Shown here in pieces: positions 56,021 through 64,000 of a stretch of DNA of 64,000 nucleotides (position 1 is the stretch's first letter; every line of letters starts with the position of its first letter). Source of the stretch: JADLHS01 sp020848635 (GTDB taxonomy: Bacteria; Verrucomicrobiota; Verrucomicrobiia; Limisphaerales; JADLHS01). The translations under genes and the position numbers were made by a program. Below the pieces are notes generated by a model. The model was not told the origin of the DNA, made no database searches, and saw only the letters and a list, made by a program, of their open reading frames with translations. Where the stretch lies: positions 434,001 through 498,000 of the forward strand of contig JBAOIL010000038.1 of the NCBI GenBank assembly GCA_037044975.1, read 5' to 3'.

Positions 56021-56818
56021 TTAATCGCTACTGGTGCCGTTATCGCCGGTCCAGGTGAACTCCGGGTGCGGCTGATTGTCATTATTCCAGCGGCGGCGCC
56101 ATTTCGCGTCGTTGGGATTGACCACCTCGCTCCGGCGCGCAGATTCGGCGTGACCGTCGGCAAACATCAGGACGCAGCGGCCGTTGTGTCGTTTGGCGGG
56201 CCACTGGTCGCTCTCCTTGGGATCAATGTTACCGTCCCACGAGCGATCCGATTTGCTGTCGGTCAGGACAATCATATCCGCCGGCGCTTTGACGCGACTT
56301 TCCGGCATTTCCGGTTGGGACGGCGGGTTGATGTCGCCGCCCAGTCCCAGTTGTTGCGACAAGCTTTGCGTGACCGGGCCGAGGCCCCAATCATTGTAGC
56401 CGTAGCTAAAACCGACGCCGGTGCCAGAGGCGGTCAGGACATCGATTTTACCATTGAGGGATTTGTTCGCGTTGGTGTCCCATTGGAACTCCGGTTTGTT
56501 GGCCGGACACCAGAAGGAGGCGCGGTTGGTGCCCATCTGCGAGAAAAGCCGGAGCGGCCAGACATAAATGAACTCCGGGACTTTGATGCAGCCGGGATAT
56601 TTCTGGGATTCGTTCACATACATAACCGTGGCGATTCCGATCTGGCGAAGGTTGTTGAGACAGGCCGTCTGCTGCGCCTTGGCCTTGGCTTTGCTCAGGG
56701 CCGGCAGCAACATCGCGGCGAGGATGGCGATAATGGCAATCACCACCAGCAATTCAATGAGCGTGAAGGCAAATGCACTGCCTTTCAGCGCCGGTGGCAT
56801 GGTCGCTTTTTGATTCAT
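56021..56818 (-). CDS. Prepilin-type N-terminal domain, H-X9-DG protein
   Basis: 265 residues from ATG 56818 (MNQKATMPPALKGSAFAFTL). The FTLIELLVVIAIIAILAAML segment is the prepilin cleavage and TM region, followed by SKAKAKAQQTACLNNLRQIG. The body ends with RHNGRCVLMFADGHAESARR, a complete H-X9-DG motif, then a Trp/Asn-rich tail. Two cysteine residues and GFSYGYNDWGLGPV appear in the middle. It is intact, unlike the relative at 53.4-54.3 kb. Longer in-frame starts to 56899 add residues with no family match. It probably localises to the inner membrane or an extracellular fibre; no secretion genes are nearby. Confidence 0.88.
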   Translation of the reverse strand: MNQKATMPPALKGSAFAFTLIELLVVIAIIAILAAMLLPALSKAKAKAQQTACLNNLRQIGIATVMYVNESQKYPGCIKVPEFIYVWPLRLFSQMGTNRASFWCPANKPEFQWDTNANKSLNGKIDVLTASGTGVGFSYGYNDWGLGPVTQSLSQQLGLGGDINPPSQPEMPESRVKAPADMIVLTDSKSDRSWDGNIDPKESDQWPAKRHNGRCVLMFADGHAESARRSEVVNPNDAKWRRRWNNDNQPHPEFTWTGDNGTSSD

Positions 56819-57157
56819 CAGGGTCGTTGCAACCATGCTGGCGCAGACGCCAAATGACAATGCAATTTTTTCCTCAATCCCACGACGAATCCCGATCATT
56901 GGAAGGAGAGCATGCGGAGTTGCCCAGGAAGCAGGTCAATCCGTAGCCCGGGAAGGCTCCATGCTTGGGCCGACCGATGAGCAAAAGCGACTTTACGTAC
57001 CGGTAGCGGATTATGACCGCAAGGGGACGATCCATCCGGTTGCGAGCGAAACCGGCGACTAAAATGGATTTCCAATTCATGACGCCATTTTCGGTTTCTC
57101 CAGGAGCAACGTTTTCGCTATTGACCCTTCACGCCGATTGTTAACCCTCCCCTAATT

Positions 57158-58174
57158 ATGAATCTGAACAACCCGCCGCGCATCCTCACCACTACGGTTG
57201 GCTCCTATCCCGTTCCCGAATGGCTGAGTGCGCTGCCAAGTGAACAGGCGTTGCTCGACGCCACCCGCGTCGTCTTCGACCTCCAGCGCCAGGCGGGGAT
57301 TGACCTGCCCACCGATGGCGAGTTTTACCGCTTCGACATCAATCACCCGGACACCAACGGGATGATTGATTACTTCGTCCGTCCGTTCGGTGGCATCCGC
57401 TCCGATGTCGGACGGAGGGATACCGCGGCGTTTCGCGCGAAACCGGAAATGCGTTTTCGCGGCAAGCCGGCGGGCGTCGTCGTCGGCCCGATCACCGAAG
57501 GCGCGCTGAATCTGCCGGCCGATTGCGCGCGGGCCGGCAGCGTGGCCGGCGGGCCGTTCAAGTTCACGGTGACCAGTCCTTACATGCTCGCCCGCACCTT
57601 GCTCGACGAACATTATCACGATTTCGAAAAGCTCACGCTTGCCCTGGCTGATGCGCTCGCCGCCCAGGTGCGCGACCTGACTTGCGCCTGCGTGCAGGTG
57701 GATGAGGCCAACATCCCCGGCCACCCCACCGATGGTCCGCTCGCCGCCGAGGCCATTAATCGCGTGCTCGATGCGGTGCGCGGGCAGAAGGCGGTGCATT
57801 TTTGTTTTGGCAACTATGGCGGGCAGACCATCCAACAAGGCACCTGGGCGGCGCTGGTTTCGTTTCTCAACCATCTGCACGCCGACCATCTCGTCCTCGA
57901 ACTGGCGCATCGGCCCACGTCGGATCTGGAGGCGCTCCGTGACGTGGATGCGCGCATCGGCCTTGGGCTCGGGGTGGTGGATGTGAAGATCAACCGTGTG
58001 GAAACGCCGGAGGAAATTGCGCGCAAACTCGAACACGCCGAGCAAATTCTCGGACCGGGTCGTGTGCGGTTCATCCATCCGGACTGCGGTTTCTGGATGC
58101 TCAAACGCTCCGTGGCCGACCGCAAAATTGCTGCGCTCGCCCAGGGTCGGGATTTGTATCTGGGGCGGTCTTAG
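57158..58174 (+). CDS. MetE C-terminal-like (cobalamin-independent methionine synthase II) protein
   Basis: 338 residues with the fold of the MetE catalytic domain. ILTTTVGSYPVPEWLSAL opens the barrel and DLPTDGEFYRFDINHPD follows. CACVQVDEANIPGHPTD and VHFCFGNYGGQTIQQGTWAA lie in the middle (the latter carrying the H-x-C pair used for zinc). Near the end RFIHPDCGFWMLKRSVADRK supplies the final zinc cysteine. Such stand-alone proteins transfer methyl groups to thiols; the physiological substrate, often not homocysteine with methyl-THF, is unresolved. It stands between the prepilin gene and the NtrC-type regulator and has no clear operon partner. Confidence 0.88.
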   Translation: MNLNNPPRILTTTVGSYPVPEWLSALPSEQALLDATRVVFDLQRQAGIDLPTDGEFYRFDINHPDTNGMIDYFVRPFGGIRSDVGRRDTAAFRAKPEMRFRGKPAGVVVGPITEGALNLPADCARAGSVAGGPFKFTVTSPYMLARTLLDEHYHDFEKLTLALADALAAQVRDLTCACVQVDEANIPGHPTDGPLAAEAINRVLDAVRGQKAVHFCFGNYGGQTIQQGTWAALVSFLNHLHADHLVLELAHRPTSDLEALRDVDARIGLGLGVVDVKINRVETPEEIARKLEHAEQILGPGRVRFIHPDCGFWMLKRSVADRKIAALAQGRDLYLGRS

Positions 58175-58183
58175 CTTGCGCGG

Positions 58184-59548
58184 TTACACCTCAAAACCCT
58201 GTTCCCGAAATCGCTGCAATTTGTAGGTCAACGCCCGGCGGCTGATGCCCAGGGCCTTGGCCGTTTCCGTCCGGTTTTGCTGATGCTCCCGCAATCCCTG
58301 CAGGATCGCGTGCCGCTCAATTTCTTCCAAGCGCCCCGCGTCCGGCCCTTCCGCTGGCACCGGTGATTCCACCGCCGCCCGTAACCGCGCCGGCAGATGC
58401 TCCGGCAAAATCATTTCGCCGCGGGAAAGCAAAGCCGCCCGCTCCATGGCGTTGCGCAGTTCCCGCACGTTTCCGGGCCACGCGTACCGCGCCAACCCCG
58501 CCGCGACCGCCGACGAGAACCGCGCCTTTCCTTGGGTGAATTCCGCGAGGAAATGATTTGCGAGCGGTAAAACATCCTCCAGCCGCTCCCGCAACGCCGG
58601 CACGTTCAACTCCACGACGTTGAGCCGGTAAAACAAATCCTCGCGAAAGCTCCCCGCCTTCACCTGTTCCTCCAGATTCTTGTTGGTGGCGGCCAGAATG
58701 CGCGCGTTGGTTTGCCACTCGCGGTTGGAGCCGACGCGATTGAAACAACCGTTTTGCGTCACCCGCAGCAGCTTCGACTGCAACGGCGGCGACATGTCCC
58801 CGATCTCATCCAGGAAGATCGTCCCGCCGTTGGCCTCCTCAAATCGTCCGATGCGTTGCGCCACCGCACTCGTGAACGCGCCCTTCTCGTGCCCGAATAA
58901 CTCCGTCTCCAGGAGGTTTTCCGGGATCGCCGCGCAATTCACCTTTACCAATGGCCCGCCCGCCCGCGCGCTCCAGCCATGAATCACGTCCGCCAGTACT
59001 TCCTTGCCCACCCCGCTTTCGCCCGTGATCAAAATCCGGCTTTCTGATGGCGCGATCAGAGACGCATCGTGAAACACCGCCTGCATCAGCGGACTGTGGG
59101 CGATGACGTTGGCGGGCAGTTGTCGCTCAGCGTTGAAGTTGACCGGTGCGGGTTGGGCCATGCCAGTTGCGTGTTGCACCGTTGCGAGCAACTCATCGAG
59201 ATCAATCGGCTTGGCAAGATAATTCACCGCGCCATCGCGCATCGCCCCGACCGCCTCCCGGATGTCCGCGTAAGCCGTGACCAGCAGCACCGGCAACACA
59301 GCATGTTCCTCCCGCGCGCGGCGCAAGGTTTCCAAACCCGACAGGCCTGGCATCCGCACATCCGAAATCAGCATGCTGAACTCGGCGGTACGCAGCGTTT
59401 TCAAGGCAAGCTCCCCGGAGTCCACCGTTACCGTGTCGAAACCCTGACTTTGGAGAAACGACGTCAGCAGGCTGCGCTGCCCGGCGTCGTCATCCACGAT
59501 CAGGATGCGTGGTGACTTCGGAGACGGTTGGCGGGGTTCGGGCGGCAC
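58184..59548 (-). CDS. NtrC-type sigma-54-dependent response regulator
   Basis: 454 residues. The receiver domain (about 12-125) has the acidic pocket ILIVDDDAGQ, phosphoacceptor Asp63 in SDVRMPGLSG and YLAKPIDLDE. The AAA+ domain (about 145-380) shows Walker A GESGVGKE, Walker B GGTIFLDEIGDM and the sigma-54 contact loop as GAFTSA instead of GAFTGA. The Fis-type helix-turn-helix ends in ETAKALGISRRALTYKLQRF. The Gly-to-Ser change in the loop occurs in some family members and may affect sigma-54 contact. No kinase gene is adjacent; the soluble GAF-GAF kinase near 4 kb is a possible partner. Confidence 0.93.
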   Translation of the reverse strand: MPPEPRQPSPKSPRILIVDDDAGQRSLLTSFLQSQGFDTVTVDSGELALKTLRTAEFSMLISDVRMPGLSGLETLRRAREEHAVLPVLLVTAYADIREAVGAMRDGAVNYLAKPIDLDELLATVQHATGMAQPAPVNFNAERQLPANVIAHSPLMQAVFHDASLIAPSESRILITGESGVGKEVLADVIHGWSARAGGPLVKVNCAAIPENLLETELFGHEKGAFTSAVAQRIGRFEEANGGTIFLDEIGDMSPPLQSKLLRVTQNGCFNRVGSNREWQTNARILAATNKNLEEQVKAGSFREDLFYRLNVVELNVPALRERLEDVLPLANHFLAEFTQGKARFSSAVAAGLARYAWPGNVRELRNAMERAALLSRGEMILPEHLPARLRAAVESPVPAEGPDAGRLEEIERHAILQGLREHQQNRTETAKALGISRRALTYKLQRFREQGFEV

Positions 59549-59616
59549 GAGGCGACTCTAACAATTTCGGAGCGCACGTATCAAGTGTGGCCCCAAGACA
59601 GCTTGTGATTAATGGA

Positions 59617-60960
59617 TTACCGCCCGAACATCCCCGGCATCCCACCGCCCATCCGGCCCATCATCTTCTGGAATTTGCCCATCTTTTTCATCATCTGCTG
59701 CATCTGGGCGAACTTGTTCATCATCGTGTTCAGCTCGGTCACGGTCACGCCGCTGCCTTTAGCTACGCGCATGCGGCGCTTGGCGTTCAGGATTTGCGGT
59801 GTCTGGCGTTCCTTGGGTGTCATGCCGCAAATCATCGCTTCCATGCGTTTGAACTCCTTCTCCTGCTTCGAAATATCCGTCCCCTTCAAAGCTTCCGCGC
59901 CGCCGGGCAACATCTTCATCACGTTCTCCAGTGGGCCGAGTTTTTTCATCTGGCGCAATTGATCGAGAAAATCCTCCAGCGTGAACTGGCCTTTGCGCAT
60001 CTTTTCCTCCATGCGCTTCATGTCGTCCTCGTTGACGGCGGCGGCAGCTTTCTCCACCAGGCTGACGACGTCGCCCATGCCCAGAATCCGCGACGCCATG
60101 CGCTCGGGATGAAAGGCCTCGAACTCGTCGAGTTTCTCGCCCATGCCTGCGAACTTGATGGGCTTGCCCGTCACGGCCTTCAGACTGAGGGCGGCGCCGC
60201 CGCGCGCGTCGCCGTCCAGCTTGGTGAGGATCGCGCCGGTGATTTGGAGCGCCGAATCAAAGTGGGTCGCCACGTTCACGGCTTCCTGGCCGGTGGCGGC
60301 GTCGAGGACGAGGAGAATTTCCTGCGGTTTCACCAGATCGCGCAGGCGCACGAGTTCCTGCAGCAGCGGCTCATCAATTTGCAAACGGCCCGCGGTGTCG
60401 AAGATGATCGTGTTGCGGTGGTTCGTCTTCGCGAACTCAAGCGCCTCCCGGGCAATGCGCAGCACGTCCGTCTCGCCGCGCTTCAGGAAGACGGGCACGT
60501 CCAATTGTTTGCCGAGCGTTTCGAGTTGGTCCATCGCGGCCGGCCGGTACACGTCCGCCGCCACCAGCAACGGCTGGCGACCCTGTTTGAGCAACAGACC
60601 GGCCAGCTTGCCGCTGGAAGTGGTCTTGCCCGCGCCGTGCAGGCCCACCATGAGGATGCAACTGGGATTGGCGCCCAGGTTCAAAGCGGCATTGGTCGAA
60701 CCGAGCAAGTCCACCAGTTCGTCGTGGATGATTTTAACGATCTGCTGCCCAGGCTGGACGCTCTGAACAACTTCCGCGCCGAGGGCTTTGACGCGGACAC
60801 GCTCGATGAAATCGCGCGCCACCTTGAAGTTCACGTCGGCTTCCAGCAGGGCCATGCGGACTTCGCGGAGCGCATCACCCGCGTTGGCCTCGGATATTTT
60901 GCCGAGACCGCGCAAATTGCGGAAGGCGTTCTGGAGTTTGCCGCTTAAGGAATCGAACAT
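59617..60960 (-). CDS. ffh: Signal recognition particle protein Ffh
   Basis: 447-residue GTPase that binds signal sequences on ribosome-nascent chains and docks with FtsY. The N-domain helices start MFDSLSGKLQNAFRNLRGLG. The G-domain has G1 GLHGAGKTTSSGKLAGLL (ALTR-like pattern with the SRP GTPase loop), DTAGRLQIDEPLLQEL and TKLDGDARGGAALSLKAVTG. The M-domain is methionine-rich and ends MMKKMGKFQKMMGRMGGGMP, which binds 4.5S RNA and signal peptides. Full length. It is followed on the opposite strand by a tRNA-Tyr gene 72 bases behind its start. Confidence 0.97.
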   Translation of the reverse strand: MFDSLSGKLQNAFRNLRGLGKISEANAGDALREVRMALLEADVNFKVARDFIERVRVKALGAEVVQSVQPGQQIVKIIHDELVDLLGSTNAALNLGANPSCILMVGLHGAGKTTSSGKLAGLLLKQGRQPLLVAADVYRPAAMDQLETLGKQLDVPVFLKRGETDVLRIAREALEFAKTNHRNTIIFDTAGRLQIDEPLLQELVRLRDLVKPQEILLVLDAATGQEAVNVATHFDSALQITGAILTKLDGDARGGAALSLKAVTGKPIKFAGMGEKLDEFEAFHPERMASRILGMGDVVSLVEKAAAAVNEDDMKRMEEKMRKGQFTLEDFLDQLRQMKKLGPLENVMKMLPGGAEALKGTDISKQEKEFKRMEAMICGMTPKERQTPQILNAKRRMRVAKGSGVTVTELNTMMNKFAQMQQMMKKMGKFQKMMGRMGGGMPGMFGR

Positions 60961-61032
60961 GCAATCAGGCTAGGGAAAGTCACGCGGGTTGACAAGGATT
61001 CGGCAGTGTGGCTTAATCTGCGGCCCTTGCGT

Positions 61033-61118
61033 GGTAGGTTACCCAAGTGGCCAACGGGGGCAGACTGTAAATCTGCTGGCTTACGCCTTCTCTGGTTCGA
61101 ATCCAGAACCTACCACCA
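61033..61118 (+). tRNA. tRNA-Tyr (GTA)
   Basis: 86 bases including an encoded CCA. The acceptor stem GGTAGGT pairs with ACCTACC (61108-61114), with A73 and CCA at 61116-61118. The anticodon stem-loop CAGACTGTAAATCTG carries anticodon GTA; GGTTCGAATCC is the T-arm. The long variable arm (CTGGCTTACGCCTTC region) makes it a class II tRNA, as expected for bacterial tyrosine tRNA. The GUN anticodon makes it a target for the Tgt enzyme encoded at 30 kb. Confidence 0.96.
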
Positions 61119-61790
61119 TTCTAAAACCGCAGGGAAATAGGTGGTTTCGATTCAATAAACTCAACGGGCTGCTAGTGAATTGATGGCGGTTTCCAGTTTG
61201 TGCGCTTTCCGGCGCTTGGTGTCTTTCCCTGACTTGCCCCAACCGATGCTCAGAAAGCATACAAAAAGCATACAAGCCGCGCCGGGGAGGTGGCATAGGG
61301 TTGGGGGCGCAGTCGCAGGGGTGGGGGTTCGACTCTGATGAATTTGCCGAGGGAAATTGATAGCCCAAAAGGTGTTTGCTGATTTTTATTTGGAGCACTA
61401 AAAGACCTCACCCGATGTTCACAATTGGGATTGCTGCCTAAAACTGGCGGCGAATAAGAAAATGTCCGCTTGGGTGGAGGCTCACTTGGAGCCGGTGGTG
61501 GGGATGCCCGCCGCGGCCAGTTCCTCGGGCGACATATCCCGGGCCTTGAACCAATCGCCCGAGGCGGGGCCGTGGGTTGGGGGTGGTCGGTCACTGATGA
61601 CCGGCGATAAGCGCCCGGTCGCCGCGATTTGGCAGTTTCTTGGGAGGGTTGACATGGCAGCGTTTGAGCGTATAAGTCGCTTATGCGAATTCACTTCCCC
61701 ACGAATTGGCAGGGGTTGGATGTGCGAACCGTTCGTTTATCCTATGGTTCGGCGGTTTCACAGACACATGGGTTCATCCTCCGCAACGCT
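61119..61790. other. 672-bp stretch after tRNA-Tyr, no gene recognised
   Basis: Frames on both strands are short. A minus-strand 70-codon frame (61482-61694) includes a protein-like RDMSPEELAAAGIPTTGSK, but I do not recognise it. The clear feature is the tandem 11-bp repeat at 61254-61275. Position next to a tRNA would suit an integration scar, but there is no integrase and no repeat of the tRNA 3' end. Confidence 0.35.
61254..61275. repeat. Tandem 11-bp repeat AAAGCATACAA x2
   Basis: Two perfect copies with no spacer, a period of about one helical turn, 136 bases after the tRNA-Tyr end. They could be binding sites for a protein or part of a lost mobile element; neither can be shown. Confidence 0.55.
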
Positions 61791-63476
61791 ATGAAAACAG
61801 GTAACGCACCCCGGTTTCCCAGACTTCTCGTGCCTCGGCCGTTGTTCCTTTTGCTGATCTGCGCGTTTTGGCTGGCCGACGTGGCGAGGGCTGCGCCGTT
61901 TCCACAGGCTTACCTGAAGGCTTCCAACACCGACCCGTCGGATTACTTCGGCCTCAAGGTGGCTATCTCGGGCGACACGATGGTGGTCGGGGCATATGGG
62001 GAGGACAGCAGTGCGACCGGCGTGAACGGGCCCGGCGGTGACAACAACGCGAATGCGGCCGGGGCGGCCTACGTCTTCGTCCGTACGGGCACGAACTGGA
62101 CGCAGCAGGCTTACCTGAAGGCTTCCAATACCGGGGAGTATGATTACTTTGGGTTGGCCGTCGCCATCTCTGGCGACACGATCGTGATTGGCGCTCCTTA
62201 CGAGGACAGCGACGCCCGGGGCGTGAACGGGTCCGGCGGAAACGACAACGCGAATGAGGCCGGGGCGGCTTACGTCTTCGTCCGCACGGGCACGAACTGG
62301 ACGCAGCAGGCCTACCTCAAGGCTTCCAACGGCGAGGCCGGCGATGAATTCGGCACGGCGGTGGCGATCTCGGGGAACTCCATCGTCGTCGGCGCCTGGC
62401 GCGAGGACAGCGACGCCTTTGATTCTGGCGCCGTGTACATCTTCGTTCGCAACGGCAACAGTTGGAGTCAGCAGACCTATCTGAAGGCTTCCAACTGCGG
62501 GGCCGGCGATGAATTCGGCGAAGCGGTGGCTATCTCCGGCGACACCATTATGGTCGGCGCGAGCAGCGAGGACAGCAGCGCCCGGGGCCTGAACGGGAAT
62601 CAGAACAACGAGGGTGCCTACAATTCCGGCGCGGCGTATGTGTTCGTTCGCAACGGCACGAGTTGGAGCCAGCAGGCGTACCTGAAGGCGTCCAATGCGG
62701 AGGCGGACGACCGGTTCGGGCAGGGGGTGGCTGTCGACGGGGACACGGCGGTTGCTGGGGCGCTCTCGGAGTCCAGCAGGGCACGCCAGGTCAACGGAGA
62801 CCAAGCTGACAACAGTGCTCATCACGCCGGAGCGGCGTATGTCTTCGCACGCAACGGCACGAACTGGAGTCAGCAGGCCTATTTGAAAGCCTTCAACGCG
62901 GAAGCATGGGACGCCTTCGGCTTTCCCGTCAGCATTTCCGGTGACACGGTTGTGGTCGGAGCTCAATCTGAAAGCAGCGACGGCGCTAACGCGTGGAATA
63001 ACAACGCATTTTGGGCTGGCGCCGCCTACGTCTTCGCACGGGGCGGGACGAATTGGATTCAGCACGCCTATCTGAAGGCGTCCAACCCCGGCGGGGGAGT
63101 TTCCGGCTTGATCGCCGGGGACATGTTCGGCGGCGGCCTTGCCATTTCTGGCGATACAGTCGTAGTGGGAGCGTATTTGGAGGACAGCGACGCCACGGGT
63201 GTCAACGGCGATCAGAGCAACAACAACGCTGCGGATTCCGGTACCGCTTATGTGTTCGCGGGACTTGGATTAGGGATCTTTCCCGACGGGCTCGGTGGCT
63301 ATGCTGTCCGCTTCAAACAGACGCCAGGCCTGAGCTACCGACTGTTGCGTGCCCCGGAAGTGACTGGGGTATGGAACGCCATCGCCACCAACCTCGCCAA
63401 CGGGCTTGGCATTGTCAGCTTCCATGACACGAACGCCCCGCCCGACCGGGCGTTTTATCACACCGCACAGCCATAG
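61791..63476 (+). CDS. Secreted FG-GAP-like repeat protein
   Basis: 561 residues. The signal peptide RLLVPRPLFLLLICAFWLAD is cut near VARAAP. Seven copies of a roughly 65-residue unit follow: QQAYLKASN, a FGxAVAISGDTIVVGAxxED segment, VNGxxxxNNA and GAAYVFVRNGTNWS. The unit fits FG-GAP/integrin-alpha-like propeller blades, and the DxDx-type acidic turns suggest calcium binding. After the last blade a linker leads to GGYAVRFKQTPGLSYRLLRA and TNAPPDRAFYHTAQP, a short C-terminal beta domain. The copies are nearly identical, which invites recombination. The ATG at 61791 starts the signal peptide; the frame is open further upstream to 61683. Function unknown; probably extracellular. Confidence 0.85.
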   Translation: MKTGNAPRFPRLLVPRPLFLLLICAFWLADVARAAPFPQAYLKASNTDPSDYFGLKVAISGDTMVVGAYGEDSSATGVNGPGGDNNANAAGAAYVFVRTGTNWTQQAYLKASNTGEYDYFGLAVAISGDTIVIGAPYEDSDARGVNGSGGNDNANEAGAAYVFVRTGTNWTQQAYLKASNGEAGDEFGTAVAISGNSIVVGAWREDSDAFDSGAVYIFVRNGNSWSQQTYLKASNCGAGDEFGEAVAISGDTIMVGASSEDSSARGLNGNQNNEGAYNSGAAYVFVRNGTSWSQQAYLKASNAEADDRFGQGVAVDGDTAVAGALSESSRARQVNGDQADNSAHHAGAAYVFARNGTNWSQQAYLKAFNAEAWDAFGFPVSISGDTVVVGAQSESSDGANAWNNNAFWAGAAYVFARGGTNWIQHAYLKASNPGGGVSGLIAGDMFGGGLAISGDTVVVGAYLEDSDATGVNGDQSNNNAADSGTAYVFAGLGLGIFPDGLGGYAVRFKQTPGLSYRLLRAPEVTGVWNAIATNLANGLGIVSFHDTNAPPDRAFYHTAQP

Positions 63477-63810
63477 GTGTGACCAAGCGGATGCCTGATC
63501 TGGCCCGTGAGAGCCTCGATCCTTGGCAGGGAGCGGATTCTTGAGATGATCATGACTGGCCGAATACAGGGATCGAACGCGGGCGGGCCACGTCAGTTGG
63601 CAATGTGGACGCCCACGGTGCTGTCACTCCGTTCTCTGGCCCGCCAACTACGCATGTCATCTGCCACCGTTCTAAACACCATTGTTCTCAATGGTATTCT
63701 TAGCTTTTCGAGAGGCTGCAATTTGAGGACGAGATGGCTTCCAGCGCTGCAGCCCTGCTCGCTTCGCAGCCTTTGCCAGCGGAGGTTGGCTTCCGAGCCG
63801 CCGGTTAAAG
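63477..63810. other. 334-bp gap with a short hairpin
   Basis: No gene is supported. A perfect hairpin ACCATTG-TTCT-CAATGGT lies at 63678-63695, about 200 bases after the FG-GAP-like gene. It lacks a strong T-run, so it is not a confident terminator. Confidence 0.35.
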
Positions 63811-63987
63811 TCACTTCCCGCGATACTTCGACGGGTTGCGGATCCGGTCAAGGCGCTCGGTTTCAAGTTCGTTCCGAATGGCCTGCCGCCGTCTTTGATC
63901 GGCGGCATTCGCTATCAGCTGCGGAAACGCCCCCACCTTTGTGAACGCGCGGAGAATGGCCCGCCATATGGATTCGAGTTGTTGCAT
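63811..63987 (-). CDS. Small basic/acidic helical protein, may extend past window edge
   Basis: Reading leftward from ATG 63987: MQQLESIWRAILRAFTKVGA, then 38 more residues ending ERLDRIRNPSKYRGK. The frame stays open upstream to base 64000, so a longer N-terminus is possible. The product is mostly helical, with many Arg/Glu pairs and a C-terminal RNPSKYRG segment that looks conserved-protein-like, though I cannot name a family. No ribosome site is seen before 63987. It is convergent with the FG-GAP-like gene. Confidence 0.45.
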   Translation of the reverse strand: MQQLESIWRAILRAFTKVGAFPQLIANAADQRRRQAIRNELETERLDRIRNPSKYRGK

Positions 63988-64000
63988 GGCCGGATGTCGG

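Noticed and set aside
61119..61790. Integrated mobile element at tRNA-Tyr
   Set aside because: No integrase, no excisionase and no duplicate of the tRNA 3' end within the window.
63545..63620. Possible tRNA T-arm (GTTCGATCC on the minus strand)
   Set aside because: No matching acceptor, D-arm or anticodon stem can be built around it.

Overview
The window looks like chromosomal DNA from a Verrucomicrobia-type bacterium (Limisphaerales/Pedosphaera-like). I infer this from the gene families; no marker was searched. It is GC-rich and carries three type II secretion-like 'prepilin' proteins of the H-X9-DG class. It also has GH29 and GH38 glycosidases, a Gfo/Idh/MocA oxidoreductase, sigma-54 regulators, TolB-like and FG-GAP-like secreted repeat proteins ending in bacterial 'DGLPDDWE' or fibronectin-like tails, and a housekeeping set with dnaA, ffh, tgt, fabI, pcnB and heme genes. 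No phage, insertion sequence or CRISPR array is visible.

Layout. 1-7.3 kb: partial hisC (minus), a prepilin-like gene overlapping thiD, an LptF/LptG-type permease, a soluble GAF-GAF histidine kinase, a 447-bp gap and dnaA, which is split by one extra base. 7.4-14.8 kb: a Gfo/Idh oxidoreductase, an ECF sigma factor with a one-TM partner and a large membrane protein (frameshifted), a secreted MsrB-MsrA fusion, and a secreted protein built of three copies of one domain. 15-18.1 kb: a YeiH-type transporter and a GH29 lipoprotein. 18-26.5 kb: the most coherent module. A sigma-54 activator with a cysteine-rich GAF domain is divergent from a well-formed -24/-12 promoter, which precedes a one-cysteine thioredoxin-like gene and then a full RND efflux pump (adaptor, permease, NodT-type outer-membrane factor). 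27-37.5 kb: an MFS transporter, a lid-less adenylate-forming enzyme, tgt, then hemG/hemY-hemH-hemE-hemN with ATGA overlaps, and a TupA-like ATP-grasp gene. 37.5-44.1 kb: pcnB/cca, fabI, an MFS and a NUDIX gene on minus, then an OmpR-type two-component pair on plus. 44.5-56.9 kb: GH38 alpha-mannosidase preceded by a HupE-N-like gene, an alpha/beta hydrolase, a broken TolB-like gene, a broken prepilin-like gene, a ceramidase-like gene and an intact prepilin-like gene. 57-64 kb: a MetE-C-like enzyme, an NtrC-type response regulator, ffh, tRNA-Tyr(GTA), an FG-GAP-like secreted protein and a small protein running to the window edge.

Three things cut across the genes. (1) Six loci carry frameshifts, with 10 events in all; nine are single-base gains, mostly in short homopolymers, and seven of the ten lie in 49.5-54.0 kb. 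Sequencing or assembly error is a serious possibility, above all for dnaA. (2) A family of paired, inverted GC-rich palindromes (REP-doublet-like, motif around CCCTCTCCCCCGGGAGAGGG) lies in three intergenic gaps. (3) Two related palindromic elements of about 70 bp sit in frame inside hemE and pcnB, adding about 22-24 residues to each protein, much like the protein-coding palindromic elements known from Rickettsia.
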